Made by a program: the position numbers and the translations under genes. A DNA stretch of 64,000 nt. Source: CAVVEC01 sp963747105. GTDB taxonomy: Bacteria; Acidobacteriota; Terriglobia; Terriglobales; Acidobacteriaceae. The notes beneath the pieces were generated by a model. That model ran no database searches, was not told the DNA's origin, and saw only the letters and a list, made by a program, of their open reading frames with translations. Within the stretch, counting starts at the first letter, position 1, and every line of letters begins with the position of its first letter. This document shows positions 35,838 through 45,713 of this stretch, one piece after another. The DNA lies in contig CAVVEC010000007.1 in the NCBI GenBank assembly GCA_963747105.1, positions 186,001 through 250,000 of the forward strand. Reading direction: 5' to 3'.

Positions 35838-36728
35838 AACAGGGGCGAATGTCGATCGGTCAAACTGATCGAATGTCCGCGCGATGCCTGGCAAGGGCTG
35901 AAGGGGCAGATTCCTGCGCATATCAAGACTGGACTACTTGGGGCCTTGATCAGCGCTGGATTCAAGCATATCGATGCGGTGTCATTTGTTTCGCCCAAGG
36001 CTGTGCCGCAGATGGCGGACTCGGAAGAAGTTCTGAAGGAACTCGATCCGCCGGACGATGTTGAAATTATCGGCATAGTGGTCAACGAAAAAGGCGCGCA
36101 ACGGGCGATCAACACGAACGCAGTGCGCACTCTGGGATTTCCCTATTCGGTTTCGCCGACTTTCCTGCGGAACAACCAGCGCCAGACGCTGGAAGAGGCC
36201 ATCGATGAACTGGAGAAGATCAAAGACAAGGGCGAAGAGGCCGGACTGGATACGGTGGTGTATATTTCGATGGCATTCGGCAATCCGTACGGCGACCAGT
36301 GGAGATCGGGCGAAGTGGTCGATGCCGTCGACCTGCTGGAATCTTATGGACATTCGCACGATTTCGCTGGCGGACACGGTTGGGATGGCCGGGCCGGAGC
36401 AGATTCGGGAGCTGGTTTCGGCGGTGATGGCGAAGTACGACTATCTGGAAATTGGCGTGCATCTGCACAGCCGGCCCGACCAAGCTGTGGCGAAAATAAC
36501 TGCCGCGTATGACGCCGGCTGCCGCCGATTCGATTCTGCGCTGGGCGGCCTGGGTGGGTGTCCGTTCGCTCAGGATGCTCTGGTCGGCAATATTCCGACG
36601 GAGAAGGTGATCGAGGCGCTTGCGCGCGCGCGGCGCGGCTTTGCCGTCGCTGAAGCCACTCGACGTGCTGCTGCGGGCGACGGCCGAGATCGGCAGCGAG
36701 GTATACGAATTCCGCGGCTGCGGATTGA
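35835..36728 (+). CDS. hydroxymethylglutaryl-CoA lyase (frameshifted)
   Basis: HMG-CoA lyase-like DRE-TIM enzyme that splits HMG-CoA to acetyl-CoA and acetoacetate, last step of leucine degradation. The N-terminus has VKLIECPRDAWQGLKGQIPA and IDAVSFVSPKAVPQMAD; a second frame continues ISLADTVGMAGPEQIRELVS, the metal-binding VHLHSRPDQA and the catalytic-Cys loop LGGLGGCPFAQDALVGNIPT; a third gives LKPLDVLLRATAEIGSE. Switches near 36350, 36635 and 36715; probable stop at 36726-36728 in the last frame. About 297 residues. ATG 35835 lies inside an inverted repeat. Confidence 0.85.
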
Positions 36729-36744
36729 ACGGGTACGAGATTGC

Positions 36745-37534
36745 ATGGACTATAAGACCATTCAACTGCGACATCGACTCTGGCATGGCCACCGTCACGC
36801 TGAACCGGCCCGACAAGCGCAACGCCATCAGCTATCGAACTGATTGACGAGTTGCTGGCGGCGTTGGATGAAGTTGCCCAATCCTCGGCCCTGGTGTCTG
36901 ATTCTCACTGGCGCCGGCAAAGCATTTTGCTCCGGGATGGACCTGGACAATCTGAAGTCACTTATCGGACGTTCACCCGAGCAGACACTGAAAGATTCCG
37001 AAACGATGGCGCGGTCTGTTTCGCTCGCTTTATGATTTCCCCAAGCCGACGATCGCGGCGGTGAACGGGGCAGCCATCGCCGGGGGCAGTGGGTTGGCCA
37101 CGCTCTGCGATTTCACGCTGGCTGTGCCCGAAGCCAAGTTCGGTTATACCGAAGTGCGAATTGGATTCGTCCCGGCGATTGTCTCGACTTTTCTGTTGCG
37201 CCAGATCGGAGAAAAACATGCCCGCGACCTGTTGCTGACCGGGAGAATCATCGCGCGCCGGCGAGGCGTATCGCATTGGCTTGATCAACGAGATGGTCGC
37301 GCCGGAGAAGCTTGCTGCGCGGGCGCGCGAACTGGCGGCGCAACTGATGGAAAACAGCCCGGCTTCGCTGGCCTGCACCAAGCGACTGCTGAGCGATCAT
37401 GCCCGCCGGGAACTCGATGCGCAGATCCAGCCGGCGGTTCGGGAGAACGCGCGCATCCGCAGCCACCGCACGATTTCCGCGAAGGTATCTCGTCGTTTCT
37501 GGAAAAGCGCAAACCGCGTTGGAGCGGCAAGTGA
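36745..37534 (+). CDS. enoyl-CoA hydratase, methylglutaconyl-CoA hydratase-like (frameshifted)
   Basis: Crotonase-fold protein of about 262 residues starting at ATG 36745 (MDYKTIQL). Pieces in order: MATVTLNRPDKRNAIS, LILTGAGKAFCSGMDLDNLK, FPKPTIAAVNGAAIAGGSGL (oxyanion hole), CDFTLAVPEAKFGYTEVRIG, LINEMVAPEKLAARARELAA and the C-terminal EGISSFLEKRKPRWSGK. At least five frame switches (near 36770, 36845, 36900, 37020, 37255). Given the neighbours (carboxylase beta, HMG-CoA lyase) it most likely hydrates 3-methylglutaconyl-CoA in leucine degradation. Its stop overlaps the GTG of the following thioesterase. Confidence 0.82.
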
Positions 37535-37970
37535 GCCCGGCGAAGGCAATCACATATCCTGTGGTCAACGAGAGCCGGCTGCGCGTGCGCTACGCGGAGA
37601 CCGACCAGATGGGCGTGGTCTATCACTCCAATCACTTCATCTGGTTCGAAGTCGGGCGCGTAGAATTGCTGCGGCAACTCGGGTTCTCCTATCGCGACAT
37701 GGAGCAGGACGAGATGTCTTATCGCGGTCGTGGATGCGCGCTGCCGCTACAGGGTCCCGGCGCGTTTACGACGACGAAATCATCGTGCGCACTCATCATG
37801 AAGAATATTCGCGAGTCGCTGGTGCACTTTGGCTACGAACTGCGTGCGGGCGGCAGATGGAACACTGCTCGCCGAGGGCGAGACCACGCACATCGTGGTC
37901 GACTCAAACAAGAAGACACGACATTTCCGGAGAAGTACCTGAGGCTTTGCGTGGGGCAATGGGAAGATAG
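37531..37970 (+). CDS. YbgC/4HBT-type acyl-CoA thioesterase (frameshifted)
   Basis: Hot-dog-fold thioesterase of about 145 residues, starting at GTG 37531 (GTGA overlap with the preceding stop). The 4HBT signature VRYAETDQMGVVYHSNHFIW includes the catalytic Asp; GRVELLRQLGFSYRDMEQDE follows. In other frames: YDDEIIVRTH, NIRESLVHFGYELR, LAEGETTHIVVDSNKKTRHF. Switches near 37720 and 37855. Hydrolyses acyl-CoAs; in this cluster it could relieve CoA trapping. Confidence 0.8.
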
Positions 37971-37990
37971 TTGTTGCTGGAGACTTTAGC

Positions 37991-39554
<1,564 letters not shown>

Positions 39555-39578
39555 TTCGTGCCTGCAAAAGTGCTCGAG

Positions 39579-39594
39579 TGTTCCACGTGGAACA
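39579..39594. promoter_or_regulatory. parS-like site, perfect 16-bp palindrome
   Basis: TGTTCCACGTGGAACA, perfectly self-complementary, 25 bp after the hutH stop. It matches the canonical ParB site TGTTTCACGTGAAACA at 14 of 16 positions, with the two changes symmetrical. Intergenic placement after a stop codon fits a centromere-like site. Confidence 0.65.
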
Positions 39595-39810
39595 TCCCAA
39601 AATGGGAAACCGTGGACTCAGCTGGGGTTACCGACTTGCGCGCGTTTGTCGCTCCTCGCCGACGAGTTCCAGAACGGGAATCCACGGCGATTGTCCAGAA
39701 TCCGACAGGAGACTGGGCACTCAGAACCGGGGCACAGACCTGGGGCACCAGACCGAACCGGGATGTGGCCGCGCGGCTTGCAAATCGCTGATAATCAAGG
39801 CGCGTGCGGT

Positions 39811-39828
39811 TATATAAGTTTTTATATA
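39811..39828. promoter_or_regulatory. operator-like dyad upstream of HigBA-like pair
   Basis: TATATAA-GTTT-TTATATA, perfect 7-bp arms, 32 bp before the toxin start. Also supplies a plausible -10-like AT-rich segment. Confidence 0.55.
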
Positions 39829-39859
39829 CAACTCTCCCCAACTCTGCTATCTTCTAACC

Positions 39860-40234
39860 ATGACAGGCGGCTCACCTCCGCCGGATGTGGTTTTCGAGGG
39901 GGACTCAAGAGCCGTCATCAAGTCCTTCCCCGAGGATGTGCGAGAGAACCTTGGAGGCGATCTCCGGAGAGTGCAAAACGGAGAGAAGCCTCTGGATTCC
40001 GGTTCAATGGCCCCAACCCTCCCAAGAGTTTTTGAGTTGCGAGACGAGGATCGGGACAAGTGGTATCGAGTGCTGTATATCAAGCTTGAGGGTGTGGTTT
40101 ACGTTCTGCACTGCTTCACGAAGAAGACCAACGAGACTCCCCAGAAAGACATCAACACGGCACGAGGACGCCTCACTGCCTTGCAGCAACGACTCGCAAC
40201 CCAGAGGAAGAAGGCGAAGAAAGAGTTCCAGTAA
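39860..40234 (+). CDS. HigB/Gp49-like toxin of the RelE superfamily
   Basis: 124-residue protein. Contains the 'phage-derived Gp49-like' pattern: FPEDVRENLGGDLRRVQNGE near the N-terminus, then FELRDEDRDKWYRVLYI (basic, RNase-type sheet) and VVYVLHCFTKKTNETPQKDI, where the FxKK motif is characteristic. Predicted ribosome-dependent mRNA interferase. The toxin gene precedes the antitoxin gene, as in higBA. Controlled by a dyad 32 bp upstream. Confidence 0.88.
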   Translation: MTGGSPPPDVVFEGDSRAVIKSFPEDVRENLGGDLRRVQNGEKPLDSGSMAPTLPRVFELRDEDRDKWYRVLYIKLEGVVYVLHCFTKKTNETPQKDINTARGRLTALQQRLATQRKKAKKEFQ

Positions 40235-40281
40235 GAAGGTTGTCAGTTAAGGGTCCAGGACCCGGAAAAGAGAATAGGCCA

Positions 40282-40581
40282 ATGACACCCAAGCTGTTCG
40301 AGGATCTCGGGTTCTCGCCTGAGAAGGCCGCGGCGTTGAAGCTCAAGGCTGATCTGCATACCAAGATCGTGAAGGCCGCATCCCGCTATTCGCAGCGAGA
40401 ACTGGCGACAATCCTGCGAACGTCGCAGCCGAGGATCAGTGATCTATTGAGGGGCAAGATGTCCAAATTCAGTTTGGAGATGCTGGTGTCCTTTGCAGAG
40501 CAGTTGGGATTGGAGACCAGTATCAAGACACGCGCTCGTACGCGGGGAGCGTCCGCTGGCACCGCGAATTTCGTGCGCTAG
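40282..40581 (+). CDS. XRE-family antitoxin, HigA-like
   Basis: 99 residues from ATG 40282 (MTPKLFEDLGFSPEKAAALK); a TTG at 40240 would add 14 residues. Helix-turn-helix: SQRELATILRTSQPRISDLL then GKMSKFSLEMLVSFAEQLGL, typical of the XRE proteins paired with Gp49-like toxins. It binds the toxin and represses the operon through the 39811-39828 dyad (inferred). 47 bases after the toxin stop. Confidence 0.88.
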   Translation: MTPKLFEDLGFSPEKAAALKLKADLHTKIVKAASRYSQRELATILRTSQPRISDLLRGKMSKFSLEMLVSFAEQLGLETSIKTRARTRGASAGTANFVR

Positions 40582-40726
40582 CAGCCAGTACAAATCTCAC
40601 CGTGACCATCCTACTTTCTTGGATGGTTTCTTAGTCAGGTCGCGTGGCCCACCCAAGCCCGATTCTGGCTTAAGTTGGGCAATTCCGTAGGTTTTGATTT
40701 TGCCGGCAACGCCCAAGATGGGGGTG

Positions 40727-40758
40727 CCCCATCCTTGCGCGGTTTTCGCAAGGGTGGG
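40727..40758. repeat. REP-like palindrome, CCCACCC family
   Basis: Arms CCCCATCCTTGCG (40727-40739) and CGCAAGGGTGGG (40747-40758), loop CGGTTTT. Lies between the HigBA-like pair and the methyltransferase. Confidence 0.7.
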
Positions 40759-40889
40759 AGACGAGAATGCCATGTCGCCCCTCGACAACACTATCAGACC
40801 GCTCCCGAAAGGCTGATCCCCATCCTAATGTTGACAGAACGACCAAGCTGCGTGATGATGACTATGCGTACCGTAGGAGGTTCCGCGTT

Positions 40890-41795
40890 TTGCCTGAAAA
40901 GATCGGTCCCTTCGACTGCGATACCGTCGCCGCCGGCGATTGCCGGGAGCTCATCGGCAGCTTGCCCGACGAAAGCATCGATGCGCTGATTACCTCGCCC
41001 CCCTACTGGGGTCAGCGCCTTTCCATGGGCCACGGTGTCGAAGAAGATCCTCGCGACTACGTCCGCCGCCTGGCCGAAATCTTCACAGCCTTTCTGCCCA
41101 AGCTGAAACAGACCGGGCTCGTGTGGATCAACATCGGCGACGCCTACAACACGCCCGTGAACTGGCGCTTGGACGATCGCAAGTATAGCTCTCTCGGCCC
41201 CGACAAGAACGGGCTGGCAGGTCATAAGTCTGCTTACGTTAAGCCGCGCGCCAAGCGGAGCGCATTCATCGATTGCGGCGCAACGTGGCTCCGTTACGGC
41301 AATCTATTAGCCCTTCCAAACCGACTCGTCATTGCGTTGTGCGATGCGGGTTTCCTATTCAGGGGCGAGATCATCTGGCGCAAGCGTAATCCCATGCCCG
41401 AAGGTCGCTGTCGCCGGCCGCACCGTCACCACGAGCCTATTTTTGTGCTTGCCCGGCGCGAGGATCACGAGTTCCGAATCGTCCCCCCAGTGCCGACAGT
41501 TTGGGAGTTCCCGAACGAGAAGATCGACGGCGCTGCCCATTACTCGCGCTTCCCGGAAGAACTGCCGCGCCGCTGCATCGAAGCGTATGGAAAAATGGGA
41601 CCGGACGTGGTGATTTTCGATCCCTTTTCCGGCTCCGGCACCACCGGCATAGCCGCGCTGAAGCTAGGTTGCTCCTACATCGGCTTTGAGATTGACCCCG
41701 AGCAGGTCGCGGCCTCTAACGAGCGCTTGGCTGCCATCAAACGGAATTTCCAGCCCTCGCTCAATCTTTCGGAAGCGTCTGCCAACGCCGGATGA
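40890..41795 (+). CDS. Type II DNA methyltransferase, beta class
   Basis: 301-residue amino-methyltransferase. Catalytic motif IV TSPPYWG (about residue 34) precedes the AdoMet-binding motif I DPFSGSGTTG (about residue 245), the beta-class order; TSPPYWG points to N4-cytosine methylation, though N6-adenine cannot be excluded. Start set at TTG 40890 because a perfect AGGAGG lies at 40875-40880, nine bases upstream, and the first motif begins soon after; an ATG at 40767 would add 41 unconserved residues partly encoded by repeat-flanking DNA. It should protect the host against the endonuclease encoded convergently at 41761-42378. Confidence 0.88.
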   Translation: MPEKIGPFDCDTVAAGDCRELIGSLPDESIDALITSPPYWGQRLSMGHGVEEDPRDYVRRLAEIFTAFLPKLKQTGLVWINIGDAYNTPVNWRLDDRKYSSLGPDKNGLAGHKSAYVKPRAKRSAFIDCGATWLRYGNLLALPNRLVIALCDAGFLFRGEIIWRKRNPMPEGRCRRPHRHHEPIFVLARREDHEFRIVPPVPTVWEFPNEKIDGAAHYSRFPEELPRRCIEAYGKMGPDVVIFDPFSGSGTTGIAALKLGCSYIGFEIDPEQVAASNERLAAIKRNFQPSLNLSEASANAG

Positions 41796-42378
41796 TGAAA
41801 CGCGAGAACTCGTCGTCGGGATTGCTGAAATCAGCAACACGAATACGCCGTTCCTCCGGTAGCTCGACGGGGCTCGGTCGTGTGTTCTTGTTGTATGAAA
41901 AACAGCCGGTGAAATAACCCTCGTTCTCGATGTCCTTCCGCTTGGCGCTGCGCCGACCTTCCACAACACCCAGTTCTCCGCGGTTCAGAGGCTGCGCTGC
42001 GGGCATGCTCTTGCAGTCCATCGTCCACAGCGGTGACGTGTAGCCAGCTCTCGTCAGAGCGATGCTCATCGGCACATCGTCAGTTCGCCGTTCGGCAAAA
42101 CTGGCCTTGACGTGAATCACGCCGAAAAACTTCGGGCCCTGCGGCGTATCGCCGGTCAGAACCACGTCAACTTTATCGCAGCTCGGCGCCCGTCTCGTGC
42201 AAAATGGCGAGCATCATGTCGATACTTGGAACGGTTTCACCGTTTTCGAAACGTGTGATCCAACCCGGGCCCAGGATAAGCCGTTCCTCAAGCTGCGCCT
42301 GGCCGTCAGGCCGACCTTCTCCCGGACCAGACGGATATTTCTTAGGAGCGCCCGCAGGTAACCGAAGGCCTCGGGCAC
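41761..42378 (-). pseudogene. restriction endonuclease with N-terminal HTH (degraded or mis-assembled)
   Basis: Starts with GTG at 42378, overlapping the controller-gene stop (TAGTG). First segment EAFGYLRALLRNIRLVREKV; after a switch near 42302, QLEERLILGPGWITRFENGE and TVPSIDMMLAILHETGAELR, a helix-turn-helix module; after a second switch at about 42172, DKVDVVLTGDTPQGPKFFGV and IHVKASFAERRTDDVPMS, a PD-(D/E)xK-like nuclease core, ending WQTLPKD. The layout reminds me of BsaWI-type enzymes (WCCGGW), a tentative likeness. The HTH joins the core abruptly at the second break, suggesting lost sequence. Its 3' end overlaps the convergent methyltransferase by 35 bases. Confidence 0.6.
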
Positions 42379-42596
42379 TAGAATAACTCCCGAACAGGAA
42401 CACCGAGCGCATCGGCAATCTTCCTGATATTCAGCAGGCTGACATTGCGTTCCCCGCGTTCGACGCCCCCGATATAGGTTCGGTCGAGTTCGCATGCCAG
42501 GGCTAGAGCCTCCTGGGAGAGGCCTTTCTTCGTTCGTAATTCCCGCACGCGCTGACCGAACGCGGCCTTTATTACCTCGGCAGCCTTTCGCCCCAT
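42378..42596 (-). CDS. restriction-modification controller (C) protein, XRE-like
   Basis: 72-residue HTH protein from ATG 42596: FGQRVRELRTKKGLSQEALA, ELDRTYIGGVERGERNVSLL, ADALGVPVRELF, the size and sequence pattern of C proteins that time restriction enzyme expression. An in-frame ATG at 42650 exists but would place the operator inside the gene. It precedes the endonuclease gene with a one-base stop/start overlap, giving the classical C-R operon, opposite the methyltransferase. It should activate its own promoter through the C-boxes at 42621-42645. Confidence 0.85.
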   Translation of the reverse strand: MGRKAAEVIKAAFGQRVRELRTKKGLSQEALALACELDRTYIGGVERGERNVSLLNIRKIADALGVPVRELF

Positions 42597-42620
42597 GCGG
42601 AGCAGCGAATCACAGATGAT

Positions 42621-42645
42621 GACCTTAAGTCCACGGACTTTAAGT
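42621..42645 (-). promoter_or_regulatory. C-box operators of the controller gene
   Basis: On the minus strand: ACTTAAAGTC, CGTG, GACTTAAGGTC. This reproduces the two-operator C-box layout (GACT/AGTC half-sites around a TGTG/CGTG spacer) of PvuII/AhdI-type systems. The centre lies about 37 bp upstream of the C start at 42596. Confidence 0.75.
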
Positions 42646-42671
42646 ATCATCCCGCGAGGGGGAGCGGGTTA

Positions 42672-42704
42672 GCCCACCCTACCGCGCCTTTCGCGGAGTG
42701 GGGC
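42672..42704. repeat. REP-like palindrome, CCCACCC family
   Basis: Arms GCCCACCCTACCGCG (42672-42686) and CGCGGAGTGGGGC (42692-42704). Sits between the controller promoter and vapC. Confidence 0.65.
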
Positions 42705-42723
42705 GTTCAACGGTCAAAACAAC

Positions 42724-43138
42724 TCATCTGTCCTTCCCCCAATCCTCCCAGCTCAAACCCTTGACTCGCGCAAACTCCCTCGAGTTCGCGGTAACCAAGG
42801 TGAGTTTGTGGCGCAAAGCCTGTCCTGCGATGAGCAGATCATAAGCTCCGATGGGTCTTCCTGCTGCTTCCAGGACGGCGCGGACCGCGCCCGAGATCTT
42901 GGCGTCCTCGTCATCGAAAGCCAGCAGACCCACGGGCCCGGCGAAGAAGGTGGTCAGCAGTTGCGCATTGGCGGCGGGACGAGCGCTCTTGGCGGCACCA
43001 TACCAGAGTTCGAAGGCGACAACGGCCTGGCGCAAACACCTTCGCCTTGGCATCGAGTTCCTTCTGAAGCCTCACTCGCACCGACTGCGGTTTGCCGTTG
43101 ATGATCGCGATGCAGGCGTTGGTATCGAGCAGGTACAT
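42724..43138 (-). CDS. vapC: VapC family PIN toxin (one frameshift)
   Basis: Reconstructed 137-residue VapC. N-terminal MYLLDTNACIAIINGKPQSV with the first acidic residue, then after a switch near 43035 VVAFELWYGAAKSARPA (Glu), GRPIGAYDLLIAGQALRHKL (Asp) and VTANSREFARV. ATG 43138 overlaps the stop of vapB (TAATG). Different subfamily from the VapC at 2384-2794 (LTLVTANSREF versus LTLVTHNTQEF) but identical gene architecture. Confidence 0.85.
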
Positions 43139-43383
43139 TACTCAAAGATTTTGCGGCGCGGAGTCCTAGGCTGGTTGCGGGTTTCACGCTTGAATTCTGC
43201 GGAATTCAGGCGGTCCAGTTCGGCGAACCATTTCGCGGGATCAGAGATGAGAGGCTCGAGCAAGACTCCCTCTGCGACCTGGCGCACGCGGACCTGGCTG
43301 CCCTCGAAGCGGAACTCGCGGGGAAGGCGCACTGCCTGGCTGCGGCCGTTGCGAAACAATTTGGCGATCCCTGCTCCAGCCAT
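43138..43383 (-). CDS. vapB: VapB family antitoxin
   Basis: 81 residues from ATG 43383, with AGGGAGGG upstream. N-terminal KLFRNGRSQAVRLPREFRFE is the swapped-hairpin AbrB-like DNA-binding domain; the C-terminal part DPAKWFAELDRLNSAEFKRE is the toxin-wrapping tail. Coupled to vapC by a one-base overlap. A dyad at 43398-43420 just upstream is the probable autoregulatory operator. Confidence 0.92.
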   Translation of the reverse strand: MAGAGIAKLFRNGRSQAVRLPREFRFEGSQVRVRQVAEGVLLEPLISDPAKWFAELDRLNSAEFKRETRNQPRTPRRKIFE

Positions 43384-43397
43384 GAAAACCCTCCCTT

Positions 43398-43420
43398 GAT
43401 ATATACCATAAATATATATC
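43398..43420. promoter_or_regulatory. vapBC operator palindrome (second locus)
   Basis: Perfect inverted repeat GATATATA-CCATAAA-TATATATC, 15 bp before the vapB start. Compare ATATAC-ATAA-GTATAT at the first vapBC locus. Confidence 0.7.
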
Positions 43421-43453
43421 CGAGCGCAAGATTTAAGATTGTCGGGGGTTGGC

Positions 43454-43569
43454 TCAGTTTGATAAGGAAGCGAGCCAAACGCGCGATTATTGCGTCGCAA
43501 AAGTACGCGACGCTTCGCGCGGCTCGCCAGATCCCTCGCTGCGCAAAGAGCGCTTGCTCGGGATGACAA
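43454..43569. repeat. 116-bp dispersed repeat, copy B
   Basis: Begins TCAGTTTGATAAGGAAGCGA and ends GCTTGCTCGGGATGACAA; same length and strand as the copy at 33848-33963. The rest of the interval 43570-43711 has no gene. Confidence 0.85.
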
Positions 43570-43711
43570 TTCGTGACGGGAGCACGGGCCGGACACCCGC
43601 GCCTACATCCTGCCGAGCTGCGCTCGGCCTGGACGGGCGAGGGCTGCCCGTCCCCACACAAGCAATGCGACTGCTCGCGAACGACGCACGACGAAGGACG
43701 TACGACTGTCC

Positions 43712-45334
43712 TCAAATCACCACAGCTTCTTTATACTCCCCGAATACCTTGCGCAGGGTGTCGGAGATTTCGCCGACGGTGGCATTGGCTTCCACAGCGG
43801 CGAGGATGTGCGGCATCAGATTGGCGCCGGAGCGGGCAGCGCCTTCCACTTTCTCCAGTGAATTCCTCCAGGGCTGAGGGTCGCGGCGAGCGCGGAGGGC
43901 GCGCAGGCGCTCCACCTGTTTGAGCTCCAGGGATTCGTCCAGGTGCAAAGTCGGGATGGGTTTTTCCTCGTCCACCGTGAAACGGTTCACGCCCACCACT
44001 ACGGCCTCGGCGCGATCCACCTGCCGCTGATAATCGTAAGCCGCGTTCTGGATTTCCTGCTGCACGTAGCCGCGTTCGATGGCTTTGAGCATGCCGCCGA
44101 GGGCGTCGATCTTGTCCAGATAATCGGAAGCGCGCTTTTCGATTTCGTTGGTCAGCGTTTCGATGTAGTAGGAGCCGGCCAGCGGATCAATGGTCTGGGG
44201 CGTACCCGATTCGAAAGCCACAATCTGCTGTGTGCGCAAAGCAATGCGCGCCGCCTGCTCGGTAGGCAAGGCCAGCGCTTCGTCGTAGGAGTTGGTGTGC
44301 AGCGACTGCGTGCCGCCGAGCACCGCAGCCATGGCCTGAATCGCGGTGCGGACAATGTTATTTTCCGGCTGCTGTGCGGTCAGCGTCGAGCCGGCCGTCT
44401 GGGTATGAAAGCGCAGCATCCAGGATTTGGGATTCTTTGCCTTGAAGTGGTCGCGCATGATCTTGGCCCACATGCGCCGCGCCGCCCGGAACTTGGCGAC
44501 TTCTTCCAGAAAATTGCTGTGCGCGTTGAAGAAGAACGAAAGGCGTGGGGCAAATTTGTCCACATCGAGCCCGGCGTTGATCGCGGCCTGCACGTATGCG
44601 ATGCCATTGGCCAGCGTGAACGCGACTTCCTGCACCGCGGTCGAGCCCGCTTCCCGCATGTGATAACCAGAGATGGAAATCGTATTCCAGTCGGGAACGT
44701 TCTCATGGGTCCAGGCGAACATATCGGTGATGATCCGCATGGCCTCGTGTGGACGATAAATGTAGGTGCCGCGAGCGATGTATTCCTTGAGCACGTCGTT
44801 CTGGACGGTGCCCGAGAGCTTGCGGATGTCGCCACCCTGGCGGCGCGCGACCGCGACATAGAGCGCCAGCAGGATCGAGGCGGTGGCGTTGATGGTCATC
44901 GAGGTGGAGATTTTGGTGAGTTCGATGCCGTCAAAGAGGCGTTGCATGTCTTCAATGGAATCGATGGCGACGCCGACTTTGCCCACTTCGCCCACGGCTA
45001 GCGGGTTATCGGAGTCGAGGCCGATTTGGGTGGGCAGGTCGAAAGCCACCGAGAGCCCCGTGGTGCCGTTGGCCAGCAGGTATTTGTAGCGCTTGTTGGA
45101 TTCCTCGGCATCCCCCATTCCGGCATACTGCCGCATGGTCCAGAGGCGGCCGCGATACATCGTACTTTGGACGCCGCGGGTGAAGGGAAATTCGCCGGGG
45201 AAGCCGACTTGCCGGTCGTAGTCCCAGCCCTCGAGATCAGCCGGCGTATACAGCGGACGAATGACAATGTGGGAGGCAGTCTCCGGGTCAGTGAGCGTAA
45301 CAGTGTTGCCCGGGTTCTTGGATTTGTGCGTCAT
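43712..45334 (-). CDS. methylmalonyl-CoA mutase large subunit
   Basis: Intact 540-residue B12-dependent mutase catalytic subunit without a fused B12 domain. Motifs: PFTRGVQSTMYRGRLWTMRQ, LSVAFDLPTQIGLDSDNP, STSMTINATASILLALY, ISISGYHMREAGSTAVQEVA, APRLSFFFNAHSNFLEEVAK, GGTQSLHTNSYDEALALPTE, and the C-terminal VGEISDTLRKVFGEYKEA. The substrate-pocket residues are Tyr70 (MRQY) and Arg188 (EYIARGTY), the methylmalonyl-CoA pair (Tyr89/Arg207 in the Propionibacterium enzyme). It interconverts succinyl-CoA and methylmalonyl-CoA. The only B12-binding subunit in the window is at 32656; the chaperone MeaB is not seen. Confidence 0.93.
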   Translation of the reverse strand: MTHKSKNPGNTVTLTDPETASHIVIRPLYTPADLEGWDYDRQVGFPGEFPFTRGVQSTMYRGRLWTMRQYAGMGDAEESNKRYKYLLANGTTGLSVAFDLPTQIGLDSDNPLAVGEVGKVGVAIDSIEDMQRLFDGIELTKISTSMTINATASILLALYVAVARRQGGDIRKLSGTVQNDVLKEYIARGTYIYRPHEAMRIITDMFAWTHENVPDWNTISISGYHMREAGSTAVQEVAFTLANGIAYVQAAINAGLDVDKFAPRLSFFFNAHSNFLEEVAKFRAARRMWAKIMRDHFKAKNPKSWMLRFHTQTAGSTLTAQQPENNIVRTAIQAMAAVLGGTQSLHTNSYDEALALPTEQAARIALRTQQIVAFESGTPQTIDPLAGSYYIETLTNEIEKRASDYLDKIDALGGMLKAIERGYVQQEIQNAAYDYQRQVDRAEAVVVGVNRFTVDEEKPIPTLHLDESLELKQVERLRALRARRDPQPWRNSLEKVEGAARSGANLMPHILAAVEANATVGEISDTLRKVFGEYKEAVVI

Positions 45335-45365
45335 CCTTCCCTCCCAAAGGCGGTGTCAGCGAGGG

Positions 45366-45713
45366 TCAGCCCTTTGTTCTCTTGATGCGCCAAAAGGAGC
45401 TTACGCCGAACCAGCCGAACAGCACAGTAAAGCACACGGCGAGGGCGGGGCGGCTGGAAGTTGCGTGCCCCGCGTGAAATTTCGCATATTCGCGAAAGAA
45501 GGCCAAGACCCCGATTCCAGCTAAGGCTAAGAAAACAAACCCGGTAACCTCAAGCCAGAGCTGCCCGAGCACTCGCCCAAAGTGGGACAGCGTGGCCCGC
45601 CCAGCTTTCAGCACTGAGTCCAAAGTTCGATTGCGCCGGGCGTGCTGAGCAGCGACCCGGGACGCGACCCGAGCCACGATACCCAGCTTACGGGCAGTGG
45701 AAATGTTTGCCAT
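45366..45713 (-). CDS. small membrane protein, function unknown
   Basis: 115 residues from ATG 45713 (a further ATG five codons upstream). Basic helical N-terminal half (ARKLGIVARVASRVAAQHAR) followed by two hydrophobic segments (LWLEVTGFVFLALAGIGVLA and ALAVCFTVLFGWFGVSSFW) separated by a short polar loop. No recognised family. 31 bases upstream of the mutase gene on the same strand, so co-transcription is possible. Confidence 0.65.
   Translation of the reverse strand: MANISTARKLGIVARVASRVAAQHARRNRTLDSVLKAGRATLSHFGRVLGQLWLEVTGFVFLALAGIGVLAFFREYAKFHAGHATSSRPALAVCFTVLFGWFGVSSFWRIKRTKG

Larger units (their letters stand above)
39555..39859. other. gene-free interval with parS-like site and TA operator
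   Basis: No coding sequence of its own. Holds the perfect 16-bp palindrome at 39579-39594 and the AT-rich dyad at 39811-39828, described separately. Confidence 0.6.

Noticed and set aside
39555..43711. Prophage or integrative element
   Set aside because: The TA and restriction genes form an island-like cluster, but no integrase, att repeats, tRNA or phage structural genes are present.
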